From Andrena cerasifolii (taxonomy: Eukaryota; Arthropoda; Insecta; Hymenoptera; Andrenidae), in assembly GCF_050908995.1 (NCBI RefSeq), contig NC_135133.1:2460001-2524000 (forward strand): 64,000 nt of DNA, in the 5' to 3' direction. The notes beneath the pieces were generated by a model that did no database searches, had not been told where the DNA came from, and saw only the letters and a list, made by a program, of their open reading frames with translations. A program made the translations under genes and the position numbers. How positions within the stretch are numbered: position 1 is the stretch's first letter; every line of letters begins with the position of its first letter. This document shows, in pieces, positions 12,001 to 27,000 of this stretch.

Positions 12001-15000
12001 TCCTTGTACTGCAAGTTCAATGGTGATATGTGACTTTAAATAAAATCGTGGGGCGCCCATAAATTAATTAATTTAATTTTTTTTTTTTACCTTTCAACCA
12101 CTTTATCGCTTGATTCTATATTAAAACGACTCATATCCTGTTATGAAATATCGTGCATCACAATTTTATTCAAAGTCACATATCACCATCGAAATTGTAG
12201 TGTACTACAATTTTCTTGTAAGAAAAGAGCTATTTTTTATCTTTTAGTGCATTATTGATCAAGTTACACAAAATCAGTTCACTTTAATTTTTTTTTGTAT
12301 ATTTCTTTATACAGTGGTGGTCGAAACTAAATTTAAACTCTGAACATTAACAGAAATGTGAAAGTTCCAGTGGAAAGAATTGGTGCTAAAAAAAAATTAA
12401 ATCACATATTTTTATATATCTGTGTAATTAACTTTTCATATTATGGTGGCATCCCCAAATTGGGGGATATAAATTTAAATATATATTTCTTTCTAATGAA
12501 ACTGTCTTACTTCTACTAGCATGCACAGTCTAAGCTTTCTTTTTACCTCTACTGTAGCCATGCAAAAGCATTTCCAAACATTTTCAAATGCTCCATATGT
12601 GGTGTTTGCGACAGCAAATATTAACTCGTTTAGGGGATTGTGTTCCGAAGATATTTTCATGGGAAAGTTGCGAGAACTCTGAATGCACTGACACCCATGC
12701 GACGCCCCCGCAACTGTGGCGCAGTTAAGCGTGAAATGTGAAGGGAGGTCCTTTCGACTTTTAATTTCAGTCTCCTTCGGACCACTTCTTGCTCCTCCGC
12801 CGCACCCTTCTTACCTTTTGTCTTTCATGACGTAGGCTGTTACCATAATAATTCCTTGGCTTCGCGGGCTTTAAAGGAGACAGCCTGGGCCTGATTTATT
12901 AATCGCAGGAAAAATGCGCGTTCGCAAAAAGGCCATTATTCCGAAAAATTTGACGCCGCTGACGTTTTATCGAAAATTGCTTCATGGCTGACCGCTATGT
13001 AATAGGAAAAGGGGATGAAATTTGGCGAAGAATTACAATATCATGTTTGGATCCACTTTAGAAGTGCGCGGGAAAATTAAACACTGCGTGATGGAATATC
13101 GGTGTGAAATCGTGAAATAGAAGACTTTTGAAACAGAATTATAAATAGGTAAATGCTTGAAGATAAATTATAAATTATAGGCCGAAAAGTAATGTCGGAT
13201 TTCTGGAGTAGAGGGATTTTTTGTTTCAAAGCAAAGCGCTGTTCCGAACCTGTGAAATATGCACAAATTCCATATAAAAGCTGACGCTTCAACGCGCAGT
13301 TGCAAAATGAAATCATTCCGATTGGTTAAATTTTCTTGAATTGACCTTGTTTTGAAAATGAGTGATGGAAAGTGTACCTCCGAGCAATTATTCTGCTTTT
13401 TCATTTCCACGAAGTGGAAAACATGGCGCAAACAACAAAAAAGATTTCCCACTTAATATTTGATGAGAAGATCCGGATTGTGGATCAAAATGGTGAATAC
13501 GTTGTTTGGTAAAATTTCGGATGGGTATTAAAAAGAAATGACTAAAAAATCCCACATTACTTTTCTGCCAACCTGATAATTTTAAATAAGTTATCTGACC
13601 TAGATACTTTAAATTCATTATTATTATATTCTGACACGAAAACTATGAGCTCGCGAATAGTTTCTATCTATCTACAGAAATTCTACTAAAATTCCATCTA
13701 CATGTAACATACACTAAAAGAAACAAGAAAGTGGGTACTGTAATCACAAGTCGTTGTGTAAGAATACACCAGAAACATCGTCGCGCCCCATTCACAAAAT
13801 CAACACGCAAACCATAATCACGAAAAAGATCACCCTCACATTTACATCAACCCCCATTTTATCCCTGCACCCCACGAAATCCAGAAAATCGTCTCCTTCA
13901 TTCATCAACGCCGTGCGCGCAAACGCACACAAAACAGTCGAGTCGCGCGTTCACAGCCAAAAAAGAAAGCGTAATCTGTGGCCGGTGACAGAAAGGAGAT
14001 AGTTCCATTGAAAAGAATTACACCCTGAAGTTTACATCCTACATTCGAGAGGCTCTCCACTGTACAGAGTGAACCAATAAGGTTCACCACCTCGAATCCC
14101 CCCCGAAATCATGAAAGTAAGAGACAAATCAACAATTTTTATTCTCAAAATTCTTCTCTTACTTCCATGGTGCCGGAAATATTTAAGTAGATAAATCTTA
14201 TCGGCCCACCCTGTACACCATTCACACCAAAGCAACACAGAAGCGCTAAGTAGTATTAAGATTCATGCGCACAAAAAAATACGAGCTTGAAACTTTCTTT
14301 TGACCACCACTGTACCAAAGCAGCAACAAAAAGAGCACGCGAGTAGTCGAATAAACAGCGGGGAGAATCGATAGCGCGCCGTTTTAAAGATTCGAAAGGA
14401 TAGAACGGATGCCAGAGATACTTTGCACGGCCGACAGCTCGATTTACCCGTGGATATTCAACGGTGCACATCTCCGCGGGCAGAGAAGGAAAGGATTAAA
14501 AAAAATCGAGGCAAAAAGGGGGTGGGGGTGGGTTGTAATCAGCGCGACAAACGAATAATTCGATTCTCACGTGCATCGCGGCGGAGTGACTCAACGAAGG
14601 AGCCTGGGGGTTGCTCCGCGGGGAGGCGAGTAGACAAATGGAACTTGATTGTGCTCTAAGTGTCGGAGGGTGGGGATGAAGTGACAGTTTTGAAGGGTAA
14701 CATCGGCGTCATCGTCAAACATTGGTTCACCGCTTGACATTTTCCCCATGGGGGAGGGGGCGTCTGTATATGCTACATCCACGAGGGTTACATGCACTAT
14801 TAATCGCGGCCCATTATACGCTCTGATGGTCCTTCGGGATATTTTCAACGGGGCAGACGCTCTGCGTCGAAGACGCCCGGTCGAAGATTTTGTAAACCAC
14901 CTGGCGTTTCTTTTCATGCAAATGGAATGGGAAATGTTACAATGAAGAAGTTGAGACACCTGTCGAATTAAGAGGCAACATACAGGGTGAGTCAACATTG

Positions 15001-18000
15001 ATGACCCTGGAATTTTTGAAAATGTGACCTTCAGAAAAAAATCTTCTCCGTCACAATAATTGTCCCTCCGAAGCAAACAGATTTTTTCTTAGACATTTTC
15101 TCGTATCATTAAACGCAAAGAAAATATTTTAGACTCACCCTGTATACTTATAATTAGGACTAGAAAAACCAGGGTGAACTTTGACAATTTTATTTTCATT
15201 GAAAATATTGTTTAATTTAAACATCTTTATATGCATCTCAAATACATACGTAGGTACTTTAATGCAACGATTGTGTAAATTTAATTCGTAAACTAAGATT
15301 ACTAAGAAGATTGAATATGTAACAGCAATTTCCGTTAGGCAGATTTTTAGAACAGCTTCCGCGGTAATCAAAATATCTCCGATAGTTTATATCCGGAACG
15401 AAAAATCTCTTAAAATACATAAAAGAATCTAGGTTTTATGGTAGCCAATTTTAAAAATATCAATCTTTCGCAAAATGCCGGCCATTTGAATACATATGTC
15501 TGATTTTTTGCAGTAAAAAATCGTCCTTTTTGAATTGATACAAAATGAACGACGACGTTAAAAAAATGCTACGAGAAAAGCTGTACAATTCTGTCAAAAA
15601 CCTCTGTTCTAAATTTCAACTGAATCCGCCCACTAGTTCTCGAGAACTATTACCGTTTCCGTTTTTTAAAATACCATTTTGACAAAAACACTATTACATA
15701 TTCAGTCTTCTTAGTTTTCTAATTAAATTTACACAATAATTATTACATTGAAGTATGTATTTTAAGATGCATATAGAGATTTTTAAATTGAAACATATTT
15801 TCAATGAAAAAAGTTATGAAAGTTCACCCTAGTTTCTCTGTTCCTAGGTGTATGTTGTCCCTTAAGTGTTTTTTACCTTTACTTATCGCGTTATAGATAT
15901 GGATCCGTCAGTTTTTGAGCGATAAAGGATGTTACGCGAGTGCGCGGAACCGATTTTGTTTTACCTGAAGTATGTTAAAGTTTGAAATCCAAGGGCTTTT
16001 TTACCTGATATACCTCTGTGGCCCGCAACTACTTAGTATTGCAGACATATTCACGACTCGTTTATTTTCTTTTCTGTATTTCTGTTCCAAATGAATATAT
16101 ATCTGAAATACTAATTTTAAGTTATCGAAGTGTCTTGTGTGTAACCTTAAAGTAGTGGAAAATATGAGACTAGTATTGGCGAGTTCCGCATCCATATTAG
16201 AACGTGCAGCCTGTGAATACCCGAATTAAATATTAATACATTGTAATGCAATAGTAATTCTATGGTCTTCATAAAACCAGAATTTATTCAACCTTTGCCG
16301 AACTACACCCCCTACTTTTAATCTTACTTTCACTATTATAGTCCTATTTGAATTTTTTTTTGAATTTTCCAGTTGCCTTGTCAGTACCTATAGCATACAG
16401 TAGTATAGTAAAGAGAGTTCTAACCCAAATTTGACTTTTGCGTTCAATACACGTTCAGAGTGGTACGACAGACGCTCAATACACGTTCAAAGTCGTACTA
16501 TAGACGTTCAAAGTGGTGCGATAGACGTTCAAAGTGGTACGGTAGACGTTCAAAGTGGTACGATACACGTTCAAAGTGGTACGATACACGTTCAATATAC
16601 ACATGGCGCCAGTACCACTCTGAACGTGTATTGAACGTCTATCGTTCCACTCTGAACGTGTATTGAACGTCTATCGTTCCACTCTGAACGTGTATCGTAC
16701 CACTTCGAACGTCTATCGTACCACTTCGAACGTCTATCGTACCACTTCGAACGTCTATCGTACCACTTCGAACGTCTATCGTACCACTTCGAACGTCTAT
16801 CGTACCACTTCGAACGTCTATCGTACCACTTCGAACGTCTATCGTACCACTTCGAACGTCTATCGTACCACTCTGAACATGTATTGAGCGTCTATCGTAC
16901 CACTCTGAACATGTACTGAGCGTCTATCGTACCACTCTGAACGTGTATTGAACCCAAAACTCAAATTTGGGCTAGAACTCTCTTTACTATACTACTACAT
17001 ACACATGTTAACACACGTGAACACTTTCTTCCGCAGACTTGAAAACCATCACCTTACGGCTCACACTCACACACATACCAAACTTTCATCAAATTCGCTA
17101 ATCCCAATTTATCTCCGCCCCACGCAAGAAAATTCAATTTCCTCGTCAGAAGGGAGATTGACCAAAAGACAAATTAATAAGTATCACAGGGCCTCGGGCG
17201 ATAAAAGGAAGGCGAATATCGGAATCAGTCGCCTCATTATCGTTTCAACGGCAAGAAGCCTCTAATTAAGCATCGCAAACGCGTTATAACGTCTAACGAC
17301 TTTTTCGATCGCCCCACGTTAACGACTTGTTTCTTCCCCCCCGTCGACAGAGTGTCCTTTCAAGGCCGTAAAATGGCAAAAATAGATCATAAAAATCCGA
17401 TACTTTGTACTCCGAGCGGTCCCTTTGCCTTTAACTCGATCTCTCCCCGGCGATATTCGTGAAGCGCTTAAGACAAGATCCCGACCAACCATGAAAATCC
17501 CGTTCCCTGGTTCCCGCCGCCGTTTCCAGGGAATTTTTATCCTAGACATTATTCACGGGGCTAGACCCGGGTTGCCCGATTAATTCAAGGATTCGGCGAC
17601 ATGGATTTACGCGTAAGACGCGGGAATAAAGTTCAAACTCGCTGGTACCTGGGCCGCGAGATTCGCGAGCGTGCACGGGTGTGCTCGGAATGCTCGTGGC
17701 AAAGCAACTACATAGGTGGAGTATCTAGCGTGTGAGGGAGTAATGGCCATGGATTTCCTGGGGATGCATGTAGACGTGTATGGTAGTACAGAGTCAGCAG
17801 AAAGTTTAAGCTATGAATGGTAACAGGAATAACATAGTTCCATTAGAAAGAATTATATTTTTAAATGTACGTTCCCGTCCGTAAGTCCGGGGACACTTGC
17901 TTGTTCCAGGGAAGCTGATGATTGGAATATGAGTACAAGTTTCTGAAGTGACTTTATTATTCTATTTTGTTACATGTACTTATTTTACTTGTGATAGAGT

Positions 18001-21000
18001 TCAAAGTATGAACAATTTAAACGAATTAGAAAGTAATAATGAAGTGTAAATCATGCAATCGACAGTCACCTTAACCCAATCGAGAAGTTGTTGGATGAAC
18101 TGGATTGAAAAGTGACGAAACGTACCCAAAATCGAAGGGTGAGTTGTGGAAGAAAAGGTGCAAAAAAGTTAATCGAAAGAATGCAGCTACTACAATCCCA
18201 AAATTGCGGGACTTCCCGGAACATGCAATATCAGGATGCAAAAAGACATCGAAATGTCCTTTACCGTTTTGGGATCCGAGGCTCCGTTCTCGAGATATTA
18301 ACAGTTGAATATTAGCGGTCCACGTTCCGAGGCGCGCAGTTTAAAGCCGAAACAGCTGAGCGCGGAGCAGTACCCACACGCACAGTAGAGCCGACCGCAC
18401 TGGTTCAAACCGTGGAAATGAACCAACGCGGGCGGCGGCTCTACTACTGTGAGTGCGAACAGTGTATACAGTTATCGCTGCCATATTCGGGCGAGGTAGA
18501 TACTTACACCGATGGGAAGAAAATATAAGATTTTTTTCTAACTTTCCCGTAAAATATTTAACTTACAGTGTGTTTAAGTGTTAACTTTATATCATAATAT
18601 AGGTCACTAGCTTTACTACTCGGCTTCGCCCGAAATTTAGATTCTGATTTTATAAAAAAAAGTTTTTATTTATTTATTTTGTGAAAATAGTCACAATCAT
18701 CTGGATTAGCTAGGCATAATGAGCTGGGAAACATTTAAATATGTTTAAACAATGATCAAAGGGAAAAGAACACCCGAAATGCACCCATTTTTGCAGATAT
18801 CTTTCAATTTATTTCCAGAATAAAGGGTCTAAGGTCGGGGCCAGATATATTGGCCTGTGGTTTGTTTTCGCAATCAGCGATCGAGGAGAAATCAACCACC
18901 ACCATCTGACAATCGTGGATTTGTCAGTTGGAGTTGCGGGGCCCCCGAAGGGTATGGTGGGGTAACATGAACGCTGCTCGGCTCCGCTTGAACCTAACCG
19001 TTTGACTGCTGTTTATTCTTAGCGTAACAGTTGTGTGCGTTACGAAGCTATGCGTAAACCAATACGAGATATAGCTATCGAGAAAGAATCAATATTGTGA
19101 CCAATAAAACTCCTGAATTTTTTCGGACCTAACGCACACCTATTTTGATGTGTGTACTTCTACGCTAAGAACTCGGTTTGGTCTACACGTCAGGAGCTCG
19201 GCGCTATCCCCACCACTTCTGACTCGCTCTTGTTCTGCGAAGGCTAGAGTGAGATGGAACGAGAGCGAGTCAGAAAACGTTTAGAAATGGAGCACCGAGG
19301 CTGGCAAGCGGTATGGTGGGAGAGTACCCCTCACGAAACTCACCGACCAATATATCTGGCCCCGACCTTAGGAGAAAATCTGACTACACCACGCGATGCG
19401 GTAGACAGTTTTCCTGCGGAAAGCATCAACAGAAGTGGTAAGTCACGTTTTGTTTTCAATACAGAAGCGAAATAGTTTGGCAAAACATGTGGCGCCGACA
19501 GTGGTAGTAACACGCGTTAAGCGATTATGTTACGTTGAGCAACAGTGGCTCGCGCGCCGCCGTTGACTACCACTGTCGACGCCGCACGTTTTGCCAAACT
19601 ATTCCGCTTCTGTATTGAAAACGAAACGTCATTTACCACATCCGTTGATGCTTTTCAAAGGAAAAATGTCTGCCGCATCGCGCGGAGCAGTCAGATTTTC
19701 TCCTAGACCCTTAGTTTTGGAGATAAATTGAAAGATATCTGCAAAAATGGGTGCTTTTCGAGTGTTCTTTTCCCTTTGATCATTGTTTAAACATATTTAA
19801 ATGTTCATAATGCACTAACAACTTATATCATTGTATTCGGGAGGGTTCATAGAATAATTTATTACTGTTTCGACACAAAAGATATTCAAATTTGAAAACA
19901 TGCATTTTTTTTAAAAATCGAATTTGTCAAAAACTGAAGGTGATGGCGACAAACGGTTTGCGGATTTGTTTTCAGCGCACGAAAACCTATTAAAAACGGC
20001 TACTGTAACAACAAGTCCAAAAAAAGTCAACTTTTGTCGAACTGTGTAATCAATATAACATTAGAGGCCACGAGAATTAATTATTCAAGCGAGAGCACGA
20101 CACTAAATGTATCACACTTCCCACCAACATTCTGACCTCTCCTACCTCAGATTAATGTTCAGAGGTATCAGGGGGTATCTAACCCTCCCCCTCCCCCCTC
20201 CTTCAACGTGACAGACTGTACTCGATATTTGCATACCGCACGTATGTCGGTCACTCTCCGTCGCACACGCGCTCCCCGTTTTACGTACCTGTTCCACGTA
20301 TTCGCTGGCACGTGTGCGGATATTGTCGGGCAGATCGGTGCAAACAGCCGATAAATCCTGGCGAGAATTTAATAAAGTTGCCGGTGACGGGCCGCTAAAC
20401 GGTTCCCCATCGGCGGCGTCGCGGCCGGAAAAAAATCGGGAAATGCGTTTAACGCGGTAACGAGAGGCGACAAATTCCGATGGCGCCCGGCCATTACGCG
20501 TCATTCCCCATCGGCGTTCTATGCCATTCTATGAACCCTTTGCGACGCAACACGCTTAATGAACATGGACAAGGCGCCCTCCGTACACAGTAACACTTGC
20601 CCCTCGAATTACTCGCAAACAGAACCCATCAAATTCGTTTTTAATTGCTCGCACTTGCTGGTGTTCTTTTTCGGAGCGGACTTTCCAGAGTTGTCGCGCG
20701 ACGGTGGCGTTCGTCGATCTGGTTTGTGGCTTGCAGTAGACGGTGATTTGGAAATATCGCAAAATTTATGGGCGAATTATTTATCTTAGAAGCGAGAAAA
20801 AAAGGGTGTGATAAAATCTCGGTTATGCTCCAAAGGCTCTAAATGTAAGTGAAGCGGACTTTTTTTTATTTTATACTATATCATTTTGATATGGTTTATC
20901 GACAGTCGATAAACATAGTTTAAATAAGCAAAAGCAGCTTTTCCTTGGTTACTGAAATAAACATCTAATTTGTATGAAAATGCAGGTCGATGGAGTACAC

Positions 21001-24000
21001 GTCGACATTGCATTCGTTTCCTATTCCACCAAGGGAAATCGGCTGCAGAAACAACTAGAACTATGTATAGGTACAGGGTGTCCCCAATATTGATGGTACA
21101 ACCGAGGAAGGGGCGATTCTACACGAAAAGAGTGGAAAATATAGCATAATTTTTCTTTATTTCAGGCTTTATGTCTTAGTTTCAATTACAAAGCCACTGT
21201 AAGCAGACAGATAGATAATAATAGAATGTAATATTGATAAGGTATCAACGTATAATACTAATGGTATTTGTAAACGACACATTAAGTGCACGTGCTAAGT
21301 GCACACACATTCGAAGTATGTGCAAAGTCGATTTTCTCGAAAACAAAGCCTCAAGTGAAAAATAATTATTCTATATTTTCCATGTAGAATCACACCCTGC
21401 TCGGTTGCGCCATCAATACTGACAAGGAGAGGTTCCCAGGTGTCCGCCTCCGATTGCTTTGGTTTTTTGGATATGTTTTAGGGGACCGAAAAATAAGATA
21501 TACGTGCTTTTTTATAGCGGCCTGTTTTCATATTTAAGGGGTGAAACCAACCCCGAAAGTTATAAGATTTTCAGGTGTTCGTCTCCGATTGCTTTGGTTT
21601 TTGGATATGTTTTAGAGTACCAATGTTTAGGGAGTGAAACCACCCCTCAAAGTTCATAAGGTACAAAATTTTGTTGAATAAAGCTTGATATAAATTTCAT
21701 TTGCGTCATAACCTGCTGTATGGATGATGTTCTTGTCGCTAGTCGCCGTTATTAAGGGGTAAACTACCCAAGGGGTGGTTCACCTCTCATTGGCAGTAAC
21801 AACGGGAGGTCATAAAACCACTGTTGTGGCATCTTAAAATAATTTATGTCCAAGGTTTTTTAAGAATTTTATGAATTTTATTAAATGTTTCAAGTCTCTC
21901 AAATGCACAGTTAAACGATTACGGGTAGTTTACCCCCTACTAACGGTGACCGACGACAAGAACATCATCCATACAGTAAGTTATGACGCAAATTAAATTT
22001 ATATCAACTTTTATTCAACACAATTTTGTACCAAAAGACCAAAATCTCATTTTTGAAAGAAAGTGAACTTAGTCGGTTTTACCAACAAGCCAACCATGTA
22101 TTAGGGCTGACATCTGTGGAACCATCGAGGAAGAAAATTGCGTCTATCAAGGTCCCGATAAAATCACATTCATAATACTTTGAAAAGCATGCTGTTACTA
22201 TTCGAAACATTAATCGGAACTCACTCTGATGGGTCCACGGTGATGAAATCCGTGTACAGCTTCAACAATTCGCCACCGATCACGTAGCCCAGAGCAGGTC
22301 CTATTATAGCCATTGTGTAGAATATTCCTGGACAACAAAGAACACATCTGATTACACCTGAAAATTTCAGAGAGCAACATACACGTGTTCCTTTTTAATC
22401 GTAGCTTGATTTGTAAACATTTTAGCGACCAGCCTTGAAGTGTGGATTCTTAAAAATCCTTCACAATTATCTTGCTATTATTATCTCTGATGTGTTTATT
22501 TATTTCTTCCTCGACTACAATCTCCTCATAACACAGTGGTTACGAAAGACGATGACAAGCATCTTGTACCGTTTCTTACCTACGTACACAGAAGACATCT
22601 TTTTCGAGACGTTCTCGTCGAGGTACGTAACACCGAGCGTATAGAAAGGGGCAGAGCCCGCGCCGTGCAGAAGTTGAGCCATCAGAAAGATAGTTAAGTA
22701 CAGCCCACTGTAAGGTTCGTAGTCTGCTTGGCCCACGGACCCGTTACAGGGTAGCTGAATGATAAAAGTACACAAGGGAATTCAATGCAATTTAATTAAC
22801 AACCGGGCACACGCGAAAATTTTGCGAACACACACGATGTGTACTCTCGGCTTTCTCCTTTAATGCACGAGAATTTTGTAATTAAGCAGCGAACAAGAAG
22901 TATAAAAAGTCCACTAATTATAGTAGCTTTAATCTAAGTTGCAACGTAAATCTTTGCACTTGGAGGAATTAATGAGCTCGCAGAACCTTTTGCATTTTTT
23001 GCATAGTACCAAATATGCGCTATGAAAAATGTCTATGCAATATTCATTTTTAAAAGTTACTTTTCCTCTTACGGTTTCATATACTCTTACTCATCGAACA
23101 AACTGGAAAAAAATTTACTTCACTGATTTGGAAAATTGCAAATGGCAAATTCGATTTCACGATGTTTGGCGCAAAAGCCCAAGATAGTGAGAATGATAAT
23201 AATTAGAGCAGAAACACCTCTATTCTAGTAACAACAAAACAAAACATTGCATTTATATAGTTGTTATACCAGCCACAGCAAAGCTGACATTTTGCTTGGC
23301 GTGGAAAACAAGGAACACTGATCTCACAAGGGAACCACATGAGATGTAACGCACCAATTTTTATTCAACTTCGTAGTTGGATAGAGAGTTGAAAAATATT
23401 TGGTACGCTAATAGTTTACGAGATATTTAGCAATAAACACAGCGGACGGCCTACCAGCCAGTAAGTTACTTTGTGTATAAATTATAAATAATATCTGTGC
23501 AAGTTTAACGTAAGAAAGTGATCATGAAATTATTTATAGTAGTGTGTAATTTTGTGTATAAATACACCATCGGGTCATTTCCTTATCTGACGGAAAGGTG
23601 TGGTACTTATTAGCCAGTAGTGTTTATTGCTAAATACCTTGTAAATTATTAGGTGTCTGAGCAAACACCCGAATACGTGTGAAATATTTTTTAGCCCTCT
23701 ATCCACCTTCGAAGTTGCATAGAAATTGATCCGTAACACCTCACGCGGTTCCCTTGTTAATGAAATTCAAGTTTGCTCGAAATAAGTCAAACCCGCTGGT
23801 GGTTGTTGAGCAAAGTGAACAGACGATGAAACTTTAATTCCATCGATAGTATGTTGCTTACCGAACGAGACGACGCATTCGTCACCCTCTGGCATATGTT
23901 CTCCGATTGCTGGCCGCCTCTATAGGGTCCAGCGATGTAATGCGGGGACGCAAATAGCAGGCTTCCTATGCCTAAGACTAGAACTCCCACACCTATGTAC

Positions 24001-27000
24001 CTACGAAAGATAAGCCGTGTTCCTTGGGTTAAACGTACCCCAGAAATATTCATGGAAACAATTCGAGACTACACATGTTCACCTTTCGGTGTACTATCGA
24101 TTACCAATCGAATGGTATCGGATGCACTCGAGGAACACGGGCGCAAACCACAAGTGTCGAGGCAGAGGCACGAGGTGGAAAATAACATCGAGGTTATCGG
24201 CAGTTGACGGTTAGAATTCGTTAGAATATTTATGGAGCTGATATCGGTGGGCACTATTGTAGGAATAGGTTTTGTAATTCCTATATGTTCGGGAGCCACA
24301 GAAAAAAACGGTCTCGGGCAATGCGACTAGAACCCACGAGCTTGCGAATCCTCTGTGTACTGGTCAGCCGCCTGATCAACTTATTTATTCCGGGCTCCTT
24401 CTTATGGGCTTCTTGATCACACAGTATTAACACCTTGGGAGGCGTACACTTTTGAAAAATGCCCCTTTATGTAGGTGAAGCAATTTCATAAAAAGCGAAC
24501 TCCGAATTTGATCTCTTTTTAAGGAAAGCATTCTCGGTGACTCACGGACAGATAGTGTCGGATTATTCAAGGTCCCAACTGACGCGCTGCGCCTCAGAGT
24601 TTCCTCTATAGCAGCATTGAAACCAAGCAAGATGGAGCGAGCATTTAATCTCTTTCTAGGAGACCACTGTGCACAGGCCACAGGGTGGACGGAAAGCAGA
24701 GTGTGGGTTGGTCTGAAAGACCACGTCTTGTTGACTCGATGGGATATCACCGTAAGGAATTTTTGCTATTGGGCAGGCCATAACGGTCACGAATTATATA
24801 CGTTCGCAACCGGGGAAACCTACCCGTAAGGTTGCCTGCAGCAGGCGACGCACCAGGAAAAAAACGGTCACCCATCTTTCCCCGGTACGCGCCCCACGAT
24901 GTTTAACTTCGGTGATCGAACGAGAACCGGTGTTTCCATCGCGGCCACAGCCGCTGGCGGTGACTCACGGACAGTAGTTTCGATGCTTCCAGAAAATATC
25001 TCCGTGAATGCGCGCCAAAGCCATGCGCAGGACGCAAATGCCTCGGCGTGGGAACACGCCGATGCCACTCACAGTGTTAATATTCATAGGCAGGATTTTT
25101 ACAGAGGCATAAGTTTGCACCTTGGTTTCGATGCTTTCGACCGTCCTCCTAGGTAGCTCACTGGAACAAGCAGGAGGAAACTGGCTATGTCGTATCCACC
25201 TGCTATCAGACCCGTCTGCGACGACCTCAGACCGAATCTCCTTTCTATCGTGGTGATCACCACGTTCACGAAACCGTTCACCACCATTCCTGGAAAAAGC
25301 GCGACACAGTGGTTTGGAGTTTGAGCGCAGTTTGAGTTTCTCCAAACAGCATGTGATTCTAAATTACAAGGGAACTTCAGTAACCCGGAAATTCCGATTT
25401 TTTGGGAACTTCGCAGATTTGTAGGGGATGCCAGTATAGAAGTATTAGAAAAAATTTCTTCTGCTTCATTTTGGTTTTCCGGGGTAAAAACACCCTACGG
25501 GGTGTTTATCCCTACGTTTAAGAAGATTAATGCGTGTTTTCCTATTTTCCTGTACCTGTATCTAGCAAATTGTATTAGATATAAAGAAATTGTTACAGTG
25601 AAAATTTAATGGCTTTTATGCTCTATAAAATTCTGCGATCAATTTGGTTAAAATTTGAAGTTTGAATAAAAAAATGTTCCCCACTACTTAAACAATTTCA
25701 ATGCATAGTTTTTGAACAGTAAAAAGCCATTTTTTTATTGTAACAATTTTTTTATATCTAATATAATTTTCAAGATATACAGGAAAATAGGAAAACACAC
25801 GTTAACCTTTAAAGGATGTTTTCACCCTGAAGAGCCGAAAAGAATAATTGTCTGATACTCCTATTAAGGTGTCCTTCAAATCCGAATTTTCTGGTTACCG
25901 AAGTTCCCTTGTAAGTCTTGGATAAGTCATAGCTTGATGAGTTACGGCTAAGAAAAGTTAGTTGCATCGCAGTTGCGACGTAGAACAATGAAGACACTGT
26001 TTAACGTTTGCTCAAAGTGGAGATTAATTGGATAAATGAACTACTTCAATGATTCAGTTTCAAATCGAAGGAAACGCTTAATAGTGATCTTAACTTTTCT
26101 GAAGAAATGTAACTTGAAAAAAAAAGTGATTTTTTGCACATAAAATGGGCCTCTCTAGATCGTTGGGATCATTTTGCACGTATAATACAATTATTAACGC
26201 ATGCACGCGTAATACAATTATTTAATTGATCGTCAGGAAGTCGATTACGTCGATCACTTTCTAAAATTTTCATTTTCGAGAATAGTTGATCAAACGCATA
26301 CCTACTACCAAATAAGCTCATTGTTTACCTGGAGTGGGTAGCCAGCAATGGAAATTTATTAGCCGGAAAGTAACGCTTATAAAACTCAATAAGACTAGCG
26401 TTCTGAAATTTATTCCTTAATTCTGTCTCCTTTTGTAAAACGACTATCTCCATTTGAAATTCTTCAGGAATTCCTTTAGCTTCAGCATTTATATTAAAGG
26501 GCGATGAAAACATAAAAAATTGTTTGATTTTCGCGGAAGTTTTTGAATCGCAAACCGCCATCTTTTTGTAATCTCTGTATCTCCTCCGCATATTTCTTCG
26601 TTTGAGATGGATTCTCTTTTCTCAGTCTGCCAATGTTCAGGCGGGCCGCAGGTCAGCGGCTGGCGGGGCAAATGCGGCCCGCGGACCGAGTCTCTCGTCA
26701 CTGCTTTATATTTTCCTTACTGATAGATCTACTAATATACATCACGCTACATCCCACTGATATTCCTACGCCACTGTGCAGGAAGCATCTATCGAATTTA
26801 TATTTCAAAGCCGGCTGGAGTCATCCAGCATCTGTTATTTTTAATCCCGCGCGCGTACTCCAGCCGGAAGCTACCGAGCACCGAATAAATCCACTCGAAG
26901 TTGTACAAGCGACGGCATCCCGACTTCCATCGACCCCAAAACGAGCGAAACGTCCAGCAGAACCGTTCGATCGATGGCCCTTCACTTTCAAAATAAATCC

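Noticed and set aside
16663..16887. Repeated NVYRTTS reading frame
   Set aside because: It arises because the tandem unit is 21 bp and lacks stops; the same array lies in inverted form on the other arm, so it is DNA-level structure, not a protein.
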